DNA of 43,783 nt from Microseira wollei NIES-4236 (GCF_020521235.1 NZ_BLAY01000082.1:1-43783); one strand, 5' to 3'; counted from the first letter of the stretch, positions 25,299-34,836 are shown. Numbers and translations: made by a program. The notes: generated by a model from the sequence alone, not told the origin.

Positions 25299-26768
25299 AT
25301 GCATAGATTTAAAGCAAATTACGTGGCTCGCAAGCAACAACAGAAAATTGAAGAGGTTTACGCCCAGGTGATACCTGTTGTTGCTTGTGCGGACGAGGCA
25401 CAGATCGAACGAATAATGCACCTGTGCGCCATTCCCAGGGCGCTAACCTATAACAAACTTGGTTCTTTGCAGGGGTGGGAAAAAGACTGGAGAAAGGCAG
25501 ATCCGATTGTCCGCTCAGCGCGAAAACCCTCCGATATTGGACTCCCTGCAAAACTTTGGGAATGGTCGGTTTCAGATGCAATGAAAGCAATCGGAGCGCA
25601 GCAGGAAGCAGCTAAATCTTTGATCGCGCGGAAGATCGAAGAGCGAACTAAAGACGAAGCAGAGCGTGCCAGATTGCTGAATCTACTGCACAACAGCCCG
25701 ACCACATACCCTTGGTTGCACCGACAATTTCGCCAGCTATTTGTGCGCGGGCATACCTTCGTCCGCAACCAAATTGTCTATCAAAACAGTGGATACAAAT
25801 GCAAGCGATTGACGAGAAATACAGTCGTATTGCAGGTTGCAGCTTTAAATAAAGGTTGCCGAATTTCCCTAAAGCTAAAATGCCGACACATAATCTCTGG
25901 ACAGATTAGATTAATTCGCAACCAGTTCGGTCAACTAGAAGTGCATTGCACCAGAAAAAGGACACTGGTTCTACCTTCTTCAAAGCCCGACAAGCAAATA
26001 GGTATTGATCAAGGTTACACCGAAGCGTTCTATACTTCTGACGGCGACAAGATTGCCGATGGTCTGGGTCAACTAATGACCGCTAAAACTCACCGCATTA
26101 CCCGCTCCAATCGCAACCGATATAGATTGCGTTCTTATGCAGCTAATCATCCAGAGAAGGCAGAAAATATTCGGCTAAACAACTTGGGACACAAGGTAAA
26201 GTCCCGTCGCCTTCAGCGAGAGAAGGCAACTATTCAAAATTTTATTCGCCAAGATTTGAGGCGAAAGATCTCTGCACCAACTCAAATCTTTGTAGAAGAT
26301 CTCTCCCGACCGATTACTCGAAAGCAGCAAGCGAAACATATCAATCGCTTGCTGAACCAGTGGATGAAGGGCGAGTTACAAGCTTCAATCGAGAAGATCG
26401 CATTGGAGACAGGATCTACTGTGTCTGCGGTAAATCCTGCTTACACGTCGCAAGTTGATAGCCTGACCGGGACGTTATTGGGTCAACGGGAAGGAGATCG
26501 CTTTATCCGGCACACGGGGGACGCGATTCAAGCAGATGAAAATGCCGCAAGGAACGTTCTGCATCGCGGCTCTGATAGTGAGATTACTCGTTGGATGAAA
26601 TATGCAGAAGTTCGCCAGATATTAATCCGGCGGACTGTTTGGTATCTAGCTTCGATTGGCAAGTCTGTTGCATATGCCCTTGAATTAGGATGGCTCAATT
26701 CTAAGTTTAGGGCAGAGGCAATTGAATTGGAAGCTGATGTCACCCAGCGGGGTGCTGGGTACGGTTAA
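25299..26768 (+). CDS. tnpB: TnpB RNA-guided nuclease with degenerate zinc finger
   Basis: The 489-aa product keeps the RuvC triad: Asp237 in QIGIDQGYTEAF, Glu333 in IFVEDLSR and Asp413 in IQADENAARNVL. The segment that normally carries the CxxC...CxxC zinc ribbon reads AYTSQVDSLTGTLLGQREGDRFIRH, with no cysteines. It is longer than typical TnpB (about 370-420 aa), with an extended N-terminal part. This resembles cyanobacterial TnpB clades close to some Cas12 proteins; exact placement needs a tree. DNA cleavage guided by the element's 3' RNA is the expected function, and the retained triad suggests it is active. Confidence 0.92.
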   Translation: MHRFKANYVARKQQQKIEEVYAQVIPVVACADEAQIERIMHLCAIPRALTYNKLGSLQGWEKDWRKADPIVRSARKPSDIGLPAKLWEWSVSDAMKAIGAQQEAAKSLIARKIEERTKDEAERARLLNLLHNSPTTYPWLHRQFRQLFVRGHTFVRNQIVYQNSGYKCKRLTRNTVVLQVAALNKGCRISLKLKCRHIISGQIRLIRNQFGQLEVHCTRKRTLVLPSSKPDKQIGIDQGYTEAFYTSDGDKIADGLGQLMTAKTHRITRSNRNRYRLRSYAANHPEKAENIRLNNLGHKVKSRRLQREKATIQNFIRQDLRRKISAPTQIFVEDLSRPITRKQQAKHINRLLNQWMKGELQASIEKIALETGSTVSAVNPAYTSQVDSLTGTLLGQREGDRFIRHTGDAIQADENAARNVLHRGSDSEITRWMKYAEVRQILIRRTVWYLASIGKSVAYALELGWLNSKFRAEAIELEADVTQRGAGYG

Positions 26769-27202
26769 GCTCCGGTAGGTGGGAGAAGCTCCAATGCTTC
26801 GCAATTGTCCCTAACGATGACCATCCACGGATGAAACCAGCAATCTGAGACATTTCTAAGTTGTCTGCCCAGATTTTCTTAGTTTTAGTTCACCCCAAAG
26901 CAGGAGCAAACAAAGGCAATGATGCCACAATTTTCAACTGGGCCGTCACCTTCGGCTTCCCAGATCTGGGTAAAAAAGGCAACCTAGCTGGGTTTGTCGT
27001 CGGGATGCCACCTAAAGTAACCGATAACGACATCAACACCCGCGAAGACGAAGACACCTCATTACACCTAGAGGCGTTCTACCGCATCCAAGCTACTAAC
27101 AATATCTCTATCACTCCGGGTGTGCTGGTAATTACCAATCCAGAACACAATGACAGCAACAACACCATCTACGTAGGAACGGTTCGCACCACCTTTAGTT
27201 TC

Positions 27203-27492
27203 TAGGACTTACGCAAGAGCGTGCCAAACCAAAGATTTTTCATAGAAACCCGGTTGCTTTGCGTCAGTCCTGGTTTCTAGACTTGAGACTGACACGGCGA
27301 CGCGCCCAACCCTTCCGAGGCGGAGAAATTTTCCACACACCTGGGGCTATGTCCCGTCCATAGAAACCCGCTTTCTGCGTCTATCTCTGGTGCCAAAGCC
27401 ACAATTTTCCTAGAAACCCGCTTTCTGCGTCTATCTCTGGTGCCAAAGCCACAATTTTCCTAGAAACCGGGTTTCTTTGCGTAAGACCTGAG
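27203..27492. repeat. AGGACTTACGCAA...TTGCGTAAGACCT miniature element
   Basis: It begins in the porin stop codon (TAGGACTTACGCAAG) and ends TTTGCGTAAGACCT, near-perfect inverted ends. Inside, a 50-bp unit (TAGAAACCCGCTTTCTGCGT, GCCAAAGCCACAATTTTCC) is repeated exactly at 27,361 and 27,411. It belongs to the same family as 5052-5229 and is non-coding. The remaining bases to 27,632 are AT-rich and hold the presumed promoter of the ferritin-like gene. Confidence 0.78.
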
Positions 27493-27632
27493 AATAATTC
27501 TCGCTAAATCCAAAAACACGCCGTTGAATCTCAGTTGCCAATCTTGAAAGAAATGGAAAGAAAGATATATGGGGACTCAAATTAAATCTAAAATTGTAAA
27601 TTACACTTGGCCTAATTTACCCCTAACAACTA

Positions 27633-28067
27633 ATGAGAGAACTTGACCAGGAGAAAGCCATCCACCTGCTGAACACCATCATGGAATTTGAACTAGCGGG
27701 TGTCGTGCGGTATACCCACTACTCACTGATGGTGACTGGCCCGAATCGGATTCCGATTGTCACCTTTTTCAAGATGCAAGCCACCGAATCTTTGACCCAC
27801 GCTCAACAAGTGGGAGAGATTCTCACAGGTTTAGAAGGTCATCCTACCCTGCGGGTTGCACCGATCGAGGAGACTTACAAACACGCGGTCAAGGATATTT
27901 TAGAGGAGACACTGCACCATGAGAAAAAAGCGCTGTTATTGTACAAAGAATTACTCGACGTAGTAGAAAATGCCAGCGTTTATCTAGAAGAATTTGTTCG
28001 TACCATGATCGGTACAGAAGAAATGCACACCATAGAAATAAAAAAAATGTTGCGGGATTTCAGTTAA
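27633..28067 (+). CDS. Bacterioferritin-like protein
   Basis: The 144-aa four-helix product has Glu20 in MEFELAGVVRYTHY, ATESLTHAQQ (Glu52, His56), ILEETLHHEKKALLLYKELL and MIGTEEMHTIEIKKML. This is the spacing of a ferritin-like di-iron centre, and its size matches bacterioferritin. It matches the cyanobacterial bacterioferritin type with the LAGVVRYTHYSLM helix. It would store or detoxify iron in the cytosol and sits between the porin and the FTR1 permease. Confidence 0.9.
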   Translation: MRELDQEKAIHLLNTIMEFELAGVVRYTHYSLMVTGPNRIPIVTFFKMQATESLTHAQQVGEILTGLEGHPTLRVAPIEETYKHAVKDILEETLHHEKKALLLYKELLDVVENASVYLEEFVRTMIGTEEMHTIEIKKMLRDFS

Positions 28068-28074
28068 ACGCTAA

Positions 28075-28275
28075 TGGGTAATTGGGAATTGGTAATTGGG
28101 TTATATTTATAGTAACCCAAGTTGGTTAAATAGCTGGCTAACTGCTAATTGCTAAAATTTTTTTAACATCGGCTATTAGCCATTAGCAATTAGCAGCCCT
28201 AACGAGATAACTAGCAACTTACGTTAGTAACAATCTCTTGGCCATTACCGATTACCCATTACCCAATGACAAATT
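28075..28275. repeat. Nested inverted repeats with ATTGCTA/TTAGCCA heptamers
   Basis: The whole gap between the ferritin and FTR1 genes is palindromic. GGGTAATTGGGAATTGG near 28,076 faces CCGATTACCCATTACCC near 28,248. Inside, AACCCAAGTTGG faces CTAGCAACTTACGTTA, and innermost GCTAATTGCTAA faces TTAGCCATTAGCAATTAGC. The middle layer is a diverged copy of the elements at 29,216 and 35,992. Confidence 0.78.
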
Positions 28276-29214
28276 ATGGATCTTAGTGCTGCTTTACCGA
28301 CATTTGTAATTACCCTGCGCGAGGGAGTAGAAGCCGCCCTCGTGGTGGGAATTGTCCTAGCTTATATCAAAAAAGCCCAGCAACCTCGGCTTAAATCTTG
28401 GGTTTATGCTGGCGTGGGAGTTGGACTGATAGCTAGTGCTTTGGTGGGTTTATTATTTGGCTTCGTGGTGCAAGAATTAAGCGCATCTAATCCCAAGTAC
28501 GCACCCGCAATCGAGCCGTTTTTGGAAGGGGTTTTTAGCGTTATTGCGATCGCAATGCTGAGTTGGATGCTAATCTGGATGACTCAGCAAGCACGCACCC
28601 TCAAAGCACAAGTCGAAGGCGCAGTCGGTTCCGCCTTAAAACAAAATAACACTGCTGCTTGGGGCATTTTCAGCTTAATATGCATCGCCGTTTTGCGCGA
28701 AGGCTTTGAAACCGTCTTATTTATTTTGGCGAAATTTCAGCAAGGTTGGGTTCCCGCCTTCGGTGCTGTAACGGGATTGTTAGGTGCGGTAGGAATTGGC
28801 GTTTTACTATTTAAGTGGGGCATCAAGATCAACATCCGCCAATTCTTCCAAATCATGGGGATATTATTGCTGTTGATCGTTTCTGGGTTAGTTATATCAG
28901 CCCTAGCACATTTCGACACCGCCGTCCATACCTTAGCGCAGATGGATCGCCAGTCCGAAGCATTATGTTTCTACTACGAACACTTTGCCAAAGACCCATC
29001 CTGCATATTAGGGCCGATGGTGTGGAATACCAGTAAAATATTGCCGGATCGTCAGTTTCCTGGTATAATCCTGCATACTTTGTTTGGCTACACCGACAAG
29101 CTGTATTTGGTGGAAGCGATCGCATACCTGCTGTTTTTAGCCACCGTTGGTAGCGTGTATTTCCGCAGTTTAGGCGGGAAACCCAAACTATCGACCAGCA
29201 ATAAATCAGCTTAA
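28276..29214 (+). CDS. FTR1 family iron permease
   Basis: The 312-aa product has seven hydrophobic segments and two REXXE iron-binding motifs: REGVE at residues 15-19 in helix 1 and REGFE at 141-145 in helix 4, diagnostic of Ftr1/EfeU. Fe(III) permeation in this family is usually coupled to an oxidase; the two-domain multicopper oxidase 6.5 kb upstream is an obvious partner. A periplasmic loop holds HTLAQMDRQSEALCFYYEHFAKDPSCILG with two cysteines. The start at ATG 28,276 follows the repeat block; no clear Shine-Dalgarno is visible. Confidence 0.94.
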   Translation: MDLSAALPTFVITLREGVEAALVVGIVLAYIKKAQQPRLKSWVYAGVGVGLIASALVGLLFGFVVQELSASNPKYAPAIEPFLEGVFSVIAIAMLSWMLIWMTQQARTLKAQVEGAVGSALKQNNTAAWGIFSLICIAVLREGFETVLFILAKFQQGWVPAFGAVTGLLGAVGIGVLLFKWGIKINIRQFFQIMGILLLLIVSGLVISALAHFDTAVHTLAQMDRQSEALCFYYEHFAKDPSCILGPMVWNTSKILPDRQFPGIILHTLFGYTDKLYLVEAIAYLLFLATVGSVYFRSLGGKPKLSTSNKSA

Positions 29215-29215
29215 C

Positions 29216-29373
29216 TAATAACTCAAGTTGCTAGTTATAAACTGCGGTGTTGCTAATTGCTCATTGCTAATTGCTCATTGCTAATAAAGGATTTTTACTC
29301 ACAGCTTGCCATTAGCCATTAGCCATTAGCCATTAGCTGCTATGCATGAGATAACTAGCAACTGGCGTTAGTA
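29216..29373. repeat. Palindromic element enclosing heptamer arrays (copy B)
   Basis: Outer arms TAACTCAAGTTGCTAGTTAT (29,219-29,238) and ATAACTAGCAACTGGCGTTA (29,351-29,370) enclose two heptamer tracts. These are (TTGCTAA/TTGCTCA)n on the left and (TTAGCCA)n on the right, separated by GGATTTTTAC. The tracts are inverse to each other, so the whole folds into a long hairpin. Near-identical architecture occurs at 35,992-36,152. The next 150 bp to 29,530 hold a CCCCT/AGGGG hairpin (29,387-29,404) and an (AATTAGC)n run at 29,460-29,488, and no gene. Confidence 0.88.
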
Positions 29374-29530
29374 GCATTGTATGACTCCTCCCCTGCAAGC
29401 GGAGGGGATGAATGCATCATATCGTTTCCGGTTACATTAGAATTACTGCACGTAGTGTCAATTAGCAATTAGCAATTAGCAATTAGCAAGAAAGCCAATC
29501 ATTCCGATGCAACCGGATTTGATATCAATT

Positions 29531-31108
29531 CTAGTTCTTTAACCGAAGGTATTGCTGCCAAAATCTAGTAGATGTCATCTCCTTGGCAGCACTTTTCCAT
29601 TCTTTACTTACCGATGACCATTCGATGCTACTTTTAGCCGCAACGTTAAACCACCTAGTCAAAAGCTTAACGCCAGCTAATTTATCTATTTGCTTTTGAT
29701 TATCGTAGCTTTTACTCAGCTTGATAATGTAAGAGTGAAAGGTTTCCAGATTGAGTTTTTTGATAAAATCTGGGCCTTTTGTATAGTCTTCAAAAGCTTC
29801 TATATACACCGGCGCGCGAGCGTAATCAAATTTTGATAAAGACTCAATTACGATTTTTGTAATATGCTTGAATGCATCCATATATTTTAGAGAATAATGG
29901 ATAGCATAAGCTGCTAGATCGTTGCGAACATAATAATAATTTTCCCAATTTATATTTTTGGCAGAAGCTGGTAGATGCCACACCGCCAGTGAGGGAAAAG
30001 CGACAATGTTCTTGCCCAGATCTTTTATTCTTAAACCAAACTCTACATCATCTATTTTGATAAAGAAAGGCAGCGGCAATTTAATTTGTTCCACAAGTTC
30101 CTTAGAAAAAGAGAAAAACCAAAATCCACCATAGTCTATATTTTCTTCCCTGAGCAACCTGTTAAGAGAATTAACATCTCGTAAATCGAGGTTTTTATTT
30201 ACAGGAGTTAATGACCCAGAGCCAAATCCTCTATTTTTAGCATAGGCGTTGTACAGCGCTCCTGCTTCATACAACATATGCTTTTTCTGTAAATTTAGCA
30301 GTCCGCCAGCTACGGCAAAATCAACCTTGGCGTACTCATATAAAGAAAACAATCTATAAATACATCCACTTTCTAACTCTATATCATCATCCATCAGCAA
30401 AAAATGAGAGTAGACGTTTTCCTCTAAGGCTTCAATTAACCCTCTAGTAAAGCCACCACTTCCACCAGCATTTATATTGGGAACCAGTTTCAGCTTTGGC
30501 TTGGTGAAATCAGCTTCGTTTAAAGTTCTGCCATTATCAACAACAAATATTTTGAAATCCTTACTTCGCAGTAATTCATCTTGAAAAATAGTAGCTGTAT
30601 TTTTGATATAATCTTCCTTTTTGAAGGTGCAAATGACAATCCCCAGCGATACTTCTCTGGTTGGATTTTCATCAGTTGCTATCCCCGACTCTTTAAATGT
30701 ACCCTGCTCGCTCAAACAGGTTATTTCAAAATATATTCTGCCAGCGCTTTCATTCTGAAGCAGGTTTATGGGGCCAATTTTGACTGGTTCCGAGAATTGA
30801 CAGTTTTCAAAGTTTGCTTGACAAACAATCTCTTTTTTGGTAATTCTATTAACTTCTCTACGAACGGTAACTTGAAAATCGCCTTCAAGTTGCAGCAAAT
30901 AGTAGATGTAGTTCAGAGTTGTATATTTAGTATAAAAATTTTCGTAAAATGAATTAAAGTAAGAATTGGTGGAGAGCGTGTCTCCCTGACGTAACAAAAC
31001 TTGTTTGTCATCTGACTGGTAGTTTATAGATGCAGCTTCATTACACTGGATGTATAAATCAGAGGCGTCGGCTGATTTGGGAAGCTTGATTCCAGCTACT
31101 ATATGCAT
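29531..31108 (-). CDS. GlfT2-like galactofuranosyl/glycosyltransferase (GT2 fold)
   Basis: The 525-aa product has an N-terminal beta-rich domain (about 1-150), then a GT-A domain with VSLGIVICTFKKEDY, VPNINAGGSGGFTRGL, the metal-binding MDDDIELE (about residue 245) and IDYGGFWFF. Further on are KIDDVEFGLRIKDLG and LAVWHLPAS. This order matches the GlfT2 galactofuranosyltransferase family, which makes galactan in actinobacteria; related enzymes build surface polysaccharides elsewhere. Sugar specificity is not readable here. It follows the polyol cluster on the same strand but is separated by 86 bp and is probably independent. Confidence 0.88.
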   Translation of the reverse strand: MHIVAGIKLPKSADASDLYIQCNEAASINYQSDDKQVLLRQGDTLSTNSYFNSFYENFYTKYTTLNYIYYLLQLEGDFQVTVRREVNRITKKEIVCQANFENCQFSEPVKIGPINLLQNESAGRIYFEITCLSEQGTFKESGIATDENPTREVSLGIVICTFKKEDYIKNTATIFQDELLRSKDFKIFVVDNGRTLNEADFTKPKLKLVPNINAGGSGGFTRGLIEALEENVYSHFLLMDDDIELESGCIYRLFSLYEYAKVDFAVAGGLLNLQKKHMLYEAGALYNAYAKNRGFGSGSLTPVNKNLDLRDVNSLNRLLREENIDYGGFWFFSFSKELVEQIKLPLPFFIKIDDVEFGLRIKDLGKNIVAFPSLAVWHLPASAKNINWENYYYVRNDLAAYAIHYSLKYMDAFKHITKIVIESLSKFDYARAPVYIEAFEDYTKGPDFIKKLNLETFHSYIIKLSKSYDNQKQIDKLAGVKLLTRWFNVAAKSSIEWSSVSKEWKSAAKEMTSTRFWQQYLRLKN

Positions 31109-31194
31109 TTAATACCTACCTATTATCTTAATAAACTACAGCCTCACTGGTTAAAAATGTAGAAGTAAATACCTTTTATTACTTCTTCCTTGAG

Positions 31195-33074
31195 TCATAA
31201 TTTTTGTTGTAGCCGTGGATACAAAGATTGATATCGCATCCAAGCCGCTTCTAAGGCCGAATCAACTGGTTGAGGAGTTGCAACAAGCGTTGGTGTGGCT
31301 GTTAGTTTGAGCGTGTCATTAGCATCTGCGTAGACGCCAATTCCTATACCCGCCAGGAGAGCAGCACCACGGGCGGAAGCAGCAGCAACGGTAGTTGCAT
31401 AGAGGGGTATTTTTAATACATCAGTCAGTAATTGTTGCCAGGATTTTTCTACCGTTCCACCGCCTGCTAAACGCAGTTGTGTCGCTTTTAAACCTGTTGC
31501 CTCAAGTGCCTCAAAACCTTGTCGCAGGGCAAAAGCAACTCCCTCTAAAGCCGCCCGCATTAAGTGCGCCTGGGTGTGATGAAGTCCCAGCCCTACCCAT
31601 GCGCCGCGTACATAGGGGTCAAGTTGAGCCACTCTCCGCGCCTATTGGTGCGGAGATTCTGGCTAGAAGTTGGAGTTAACTTGTCACCCGAACTTGTTTG
31701 CACAAATTGGCTATCTGGTTAACTTTTTCTAGCTATGGGTCGAACTGCTCGCTCCGGGCAATCAGGTACACGTACTTTCAGACTCGCTTACTCGCTTCGC
31801 AGTTTCAGATCAACGCTTTCATGCCGACCACTAGAACGGCTCCGTCCTTGGAGTATTACCTCCCCCATGAAAACTTCCCTGATTATTTGTCCAATCTAAA
31901 ATCCCAGTACTTTCAACCGTGGATATCGGACAATTTCAATGTGGTCTTTAATACCACTACTAAAATTCTATCATGTTGATGGCGGTTAAAACCGCTCGTG
32001 TCGATTTTCCGCCCCGCAATCTTCTTGACGGGGCTACCAATCTCCCGAACTTTTTAGGTGTGGAGTTCGCTCACCTGTGAGGTATGGCAAAAATGTCAAG
32101 CCTTCACATCCTGGGGGCACAGAAAACGCTTTAGTATAAACTTGCTGCCAACTCCATCCCAGGATACTTCGCACCCACTCCAGTGCTAACCCCGCATTTT
32201 GCATTGCTGCCAGGGTGTACCACTGGTGAGGTAAGGCGGCTCGATATAGATGCGTACAACCATGAGGATCGATAATTGGTTGGGAGCGAGGTGTAATGAT
32301 TTGAGCGCCTGTACCAATGGTTAGTTGAGCTAATCCAGGTTCTATTAGTCCGTTACCAAGTGCCGCCGCTGCCGTATCCGCAGCACCGGCGATAACGGGT
32401 AAGCCAACTCTTAAGCCAAGATGCTCTGAAGCCTCAGTTGTTAGGTAACCTGCGATCGCACTAGAAGCGATAATTTTTGGTAACCAATCCCAACGCAGGT
32501 TCAGCGCCGAGATCGCATCAGTCGCCCAGTTATCCGACACAACATCGTAAAGCAAAGTACCGCTAGCATCAGATGGTTCGGTTGCAACTTCTCCAGTTAG
32601 CCGCAATCTCAGCCAATCTTTTGGCTGAAGCGCCCAACGCGCTTCGGTGTAGACAGTAGGCTCATATTCTCGCAGCCACAACAAACTTGGCCCCGCCATG
32701 CCAGCGGTAATTGGATTGCCCAATCGCTCTAAAATAGTGCCATCGAGCGCATGATAAGCGTTCAACGTGGCGCTAGAGCGAGTATCTGCCCAGAGGATAG
32801 CACGACGCAAAGGCTGACCTGAATCATCCGCTAGGACAATACCATGCATCTGTCCTGAAAGTGCGATCGCTTGTACTTGCCCAGCATAATTTCCCACTGC
32901 CTTTCTAACAGCCTCGCCAACCGCTAACCACCAATCCATTGGCTCCGATTCAGCCCATCCAGGGCGGGGTGCATGAACGGGATAAGAGCTTGATGCTTCA
33001 CCTGTAACGCTTCCGTCTGTCGCTAGGAGCAATGCCTTAGCAGAACCCGTTCCTAAATCTATGCCAAGTAGCAT
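31195..33074 (-). pseudogene. xylB: Xylulokinase, interrupted by a 430-bp element
   Basis: The N-terminal 346 aa start MLLGIDLGTGSAKALLLATD and continue with SGQMHG, LWADTR and TIGTGAQI, ending LTGERTPHL before unrelated codons and a stop at 32,034. The C-terminal part (31,195-31,624) resumes LDPYVRGAWVGLGLHHTQAH with GGGTVEKSWQQLLTDVL. Both halves are standard FGGY xylulokinase and join exactly at HL|DPY. ATG 33,074 is preceded by GAGG at normal distance. The enzyme would phosphorylate D-xylulose made by the neighbouring polyol dehydrogenases. It is non-functional as sequenced. Confidence 0.92.
31623..32055. mobile_element. About 430-bp non-autonomous element in xylB
   Basis: The ends are defined by the break in xylB homology within 2-3 bases. 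Each end carries a strong subterminal hairpin: CTCCGCGCC/GGTGCGGAG at about 31,632-31,653 and GCCCCG/CGGGGC at about 32,011-32,034. There are no terminal inverted repeats and no clear target duplication, a pattern like IS200/IS605-derived miniature elements. An 93-codon open frame inside (31,698-31,979) resembles no transposase and is probably chance. Confidence 0.78.
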
Positions 33075-33148
33075 TGGGCTAATCCTCACATAGTTAAAAG
33101 TTAAGAATAGAAACTTATACGAAATCCGGGTTAACTACCCCCTTTATC

Positions 33149-33303
33149 TTCTTCCTCTTCTTCCTTCTTTCTTCGCGCTCTTCGCGTCTTCGCGGTTCGT
33201 TTAAAAGGGGGGTATTAGAAGCGGATTTGGTATTACTCCTTTCGCTGCCCGAAGAATTTGTTTTATTGAACCGCGAAGGCGCGAAGGACACGAAGGAAGA
33301 AGA
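33149..33303. repeat. Imperfect inverted repeat of CTTCGCG/CGCGAAG words
   Basis: TTCTTCCTTCTTTCTTCGCG with CTTCGCGTCTTCGCGGTTCG (33,158-33,203) is mirrored by GAACCGCGAAGGCGCGAAGG and ACACGAAGGAAGAAG (33,269-33,303). It is a known type of cyanobacterial intergenic repeat and here fills most of the 339-bp gap between the xylB start and the mannitol dehydrogenase end. Nothing else was recognised in that gap. Confidence 0.75.
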
Positions 33304-33428
33304 TAGCTAGCTTATCCTTTGCCAAGCTAATCCTAAGTGGATAATGTCATTAGTGTTTCTTTAGCACCAAATTCATACAAACTACGCAAAAAGTCAGCAA
33401 CAGTATCGACGAAACGTGGCGACTGTAT

Positions 33429-34836
33429 TCAATCTCCAAAAATTTCAAAGATGTTGAGTAATGGTGTGGGATCTGTTTTACCTGATCGCGCTTTTTGAGT
33501 CAGAATGTCTGCTAATGGGTCATCAATGGAGATAGGACGGTTTTGGTCGTCATAACCATTGAGATAGCGACACCAAGCAGCAATAGTCAAACTTAAATAA
33601 TCAATTGCACCTCCCAGTTGTAATTTATCCCGCAGCGAACCCAAAACAAATTTAGGAATTTTAGCCGCTCCATTCAGGCACAGGCGGGGAAGTTGATCGC
33701 GAATTTTAGGATTGGAAAACCTTTCAATCAGGGTCTTTTTATAATCGTCTAAATTAATTCCAGGAACGGGTTGAAGCGTCGGTGTTATCTCATCCATCAA
33801 GTTAGCGACTGCTTGCTTAAACAACGGATCTGCCATGACTTCATAAACGTAGGTATAACCTGCCAAAGAGCCGAGATAGCCAATCAGCATATGGCTGGCG
33901 TTGAGCAACCGAATTTTCATCATCTCGTAGGGATGAACGTTGTTAGTCATCTGTACGCCAACGGATTCCCAATTTGGTCTACCGGCACAAAAGCTATCTT
34001 CGATTACCCACTGGATGTAAGGTTCTGCGACCCATGGAAACGCATCATCAATCCCAAATTGTTCCGCTACCATTTTGCTCTCGGCTGGGGTTGTCAGCCA
34101 GCGGTGTAATGCGAGGGACCATGCAGTTAGGAAAGGCAAGGTTTTGAGCAATCCAACTTGCCAAATTTGGCTCGCGCATTTGGGCAAACGTCGTGAGCAT
34201 TTTTCGCACCATGTTACCGTTGCCCTGCAAGTTGTCGCCAGACAGAATTGTCAAGGGCGCTAACCCGTTTTTACGTCGCTTTTCGAGTGCGGCTGTTAAA
34301 TAACCGTAGGTGCCAATTGGTTCGTCAGGATGTTGTAAATCGTGCTGAATTGTTGGGTGGTTCCCATCGAATTCGCCGCTTCCTTCTATGTAGTAGTAGC
34401 CGCTTTCAGTGGTTGTTATAGTTACAATTCGGCATTCAGGATTTGCCATTGCTTCGATGACTGCTTGACGATTGTTTGGTGCGAATAGGTAGCGAGTTAT
34501 TGAACCGATGATGCGAGCGCGATCGCATGAAGGCGATCGCTCCACCAAAGTATACAAACAATCTTGAGACAGCAGGGCATCCCCCATTCGTCGATCGAAG
34601 TCAAAATCAAGCAATCCAACACCACAGATGCCCCACTCACTACCAGGATGCTGATGCAAATATTCATCGAGATAGAGCGCTTGGTGCGAGGGATGAAATC
34701 CACCCACTCCTATATGCACTATTCCATTAGCAATCTGAGAGCGATCGTATTTGGGTACGCGCACGTTACCAGGTAAACGAGGCAGGGATGCTTGATTTAG
34801 TTTGATTGTTGAACCTGTGCTGATATTGCTGTTCAT
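33429..34836 (-). pseudogene. Mannitol 2-dehydrogenase family enzyme with +1 frameshift
   Basis: The first frame (34,836 down to about 34,098) gives the NAD-binding domain: NGIVHIGVGGFHPSHQALY, EWGICGVGLLDFD, TITTTESGYY and LSGDNLQGNG. The second frame (to 33,429) gives VAEQFGIDDAFPWVAEP, EDSFCAGRPNWE and the catalytic MMKIRLLNASHMLIGYLGSLAG (Lys, Asn, His). The switch occurs where RITPL should continue as LTTPAESKM; removing one of the two C at 34,098-34,099 repairs it. The total of about 468 aa is normal. Oxidation of mannitol, arabitol or sorbitol is the likely original role. A sequencing error cannot be ruled out. Its ATG overlaps the preceding HAD gene stop (ATGA). Confidence 0.9.

Larger units (their letters stand above)
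24594..26895 (+). mobile_element. IS607-family element (tnpA + tnpB) in the porin gene
   Basis: A serine-recombinase TnpA and a TnpB lie in tandem on the + strand, exactly between the two halves of the porin. The left boundary lies close to 24,575-24,608 and the right boundary close to 26,880-26,910, judged only from where porin homology stops and resumes. No terminal inverted repeats or target duplication are visible, as is usual for IS607. The 3' non-coding tail after tnpB (26,769-26,880) is where the TnpB guide RNA would be expected. Confidence 0.85.
23322..27205 (+). pseudogene. Iron-uptake-type SLH porin, split by an IS607 element
   Basis: The N-terminal part (23,322-24,590, 423 aa) has a signal peptide ending AIAAE and an SLH-like domain (DVDPTHWAFQALQSLVERYG with GYPDRTYRGNRALTRYEFA). 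A coiled coil (LQEEFAAELATLRGRVDALE) and outer-membrane beta strands follow. The C-terminal part (about 26,900-27,205) resumes with NDATIFNWAVTFGFPDLG and ends IYVGTVRTTFSF with the terminal aromatic residue of porins. About 530 aa would be restored by excision. As sequenced, the barrel lacks its last strands. The stop TAG at 27,203 overlaps the next repeat element. Confidence 0.9.

Noticed and set aside
31698-31979. 93-codon frame inside the xylB insertion
   Set aside because: It shows no transposase motif and has skewed composition; judged a chance frame in a non-autonomous element.
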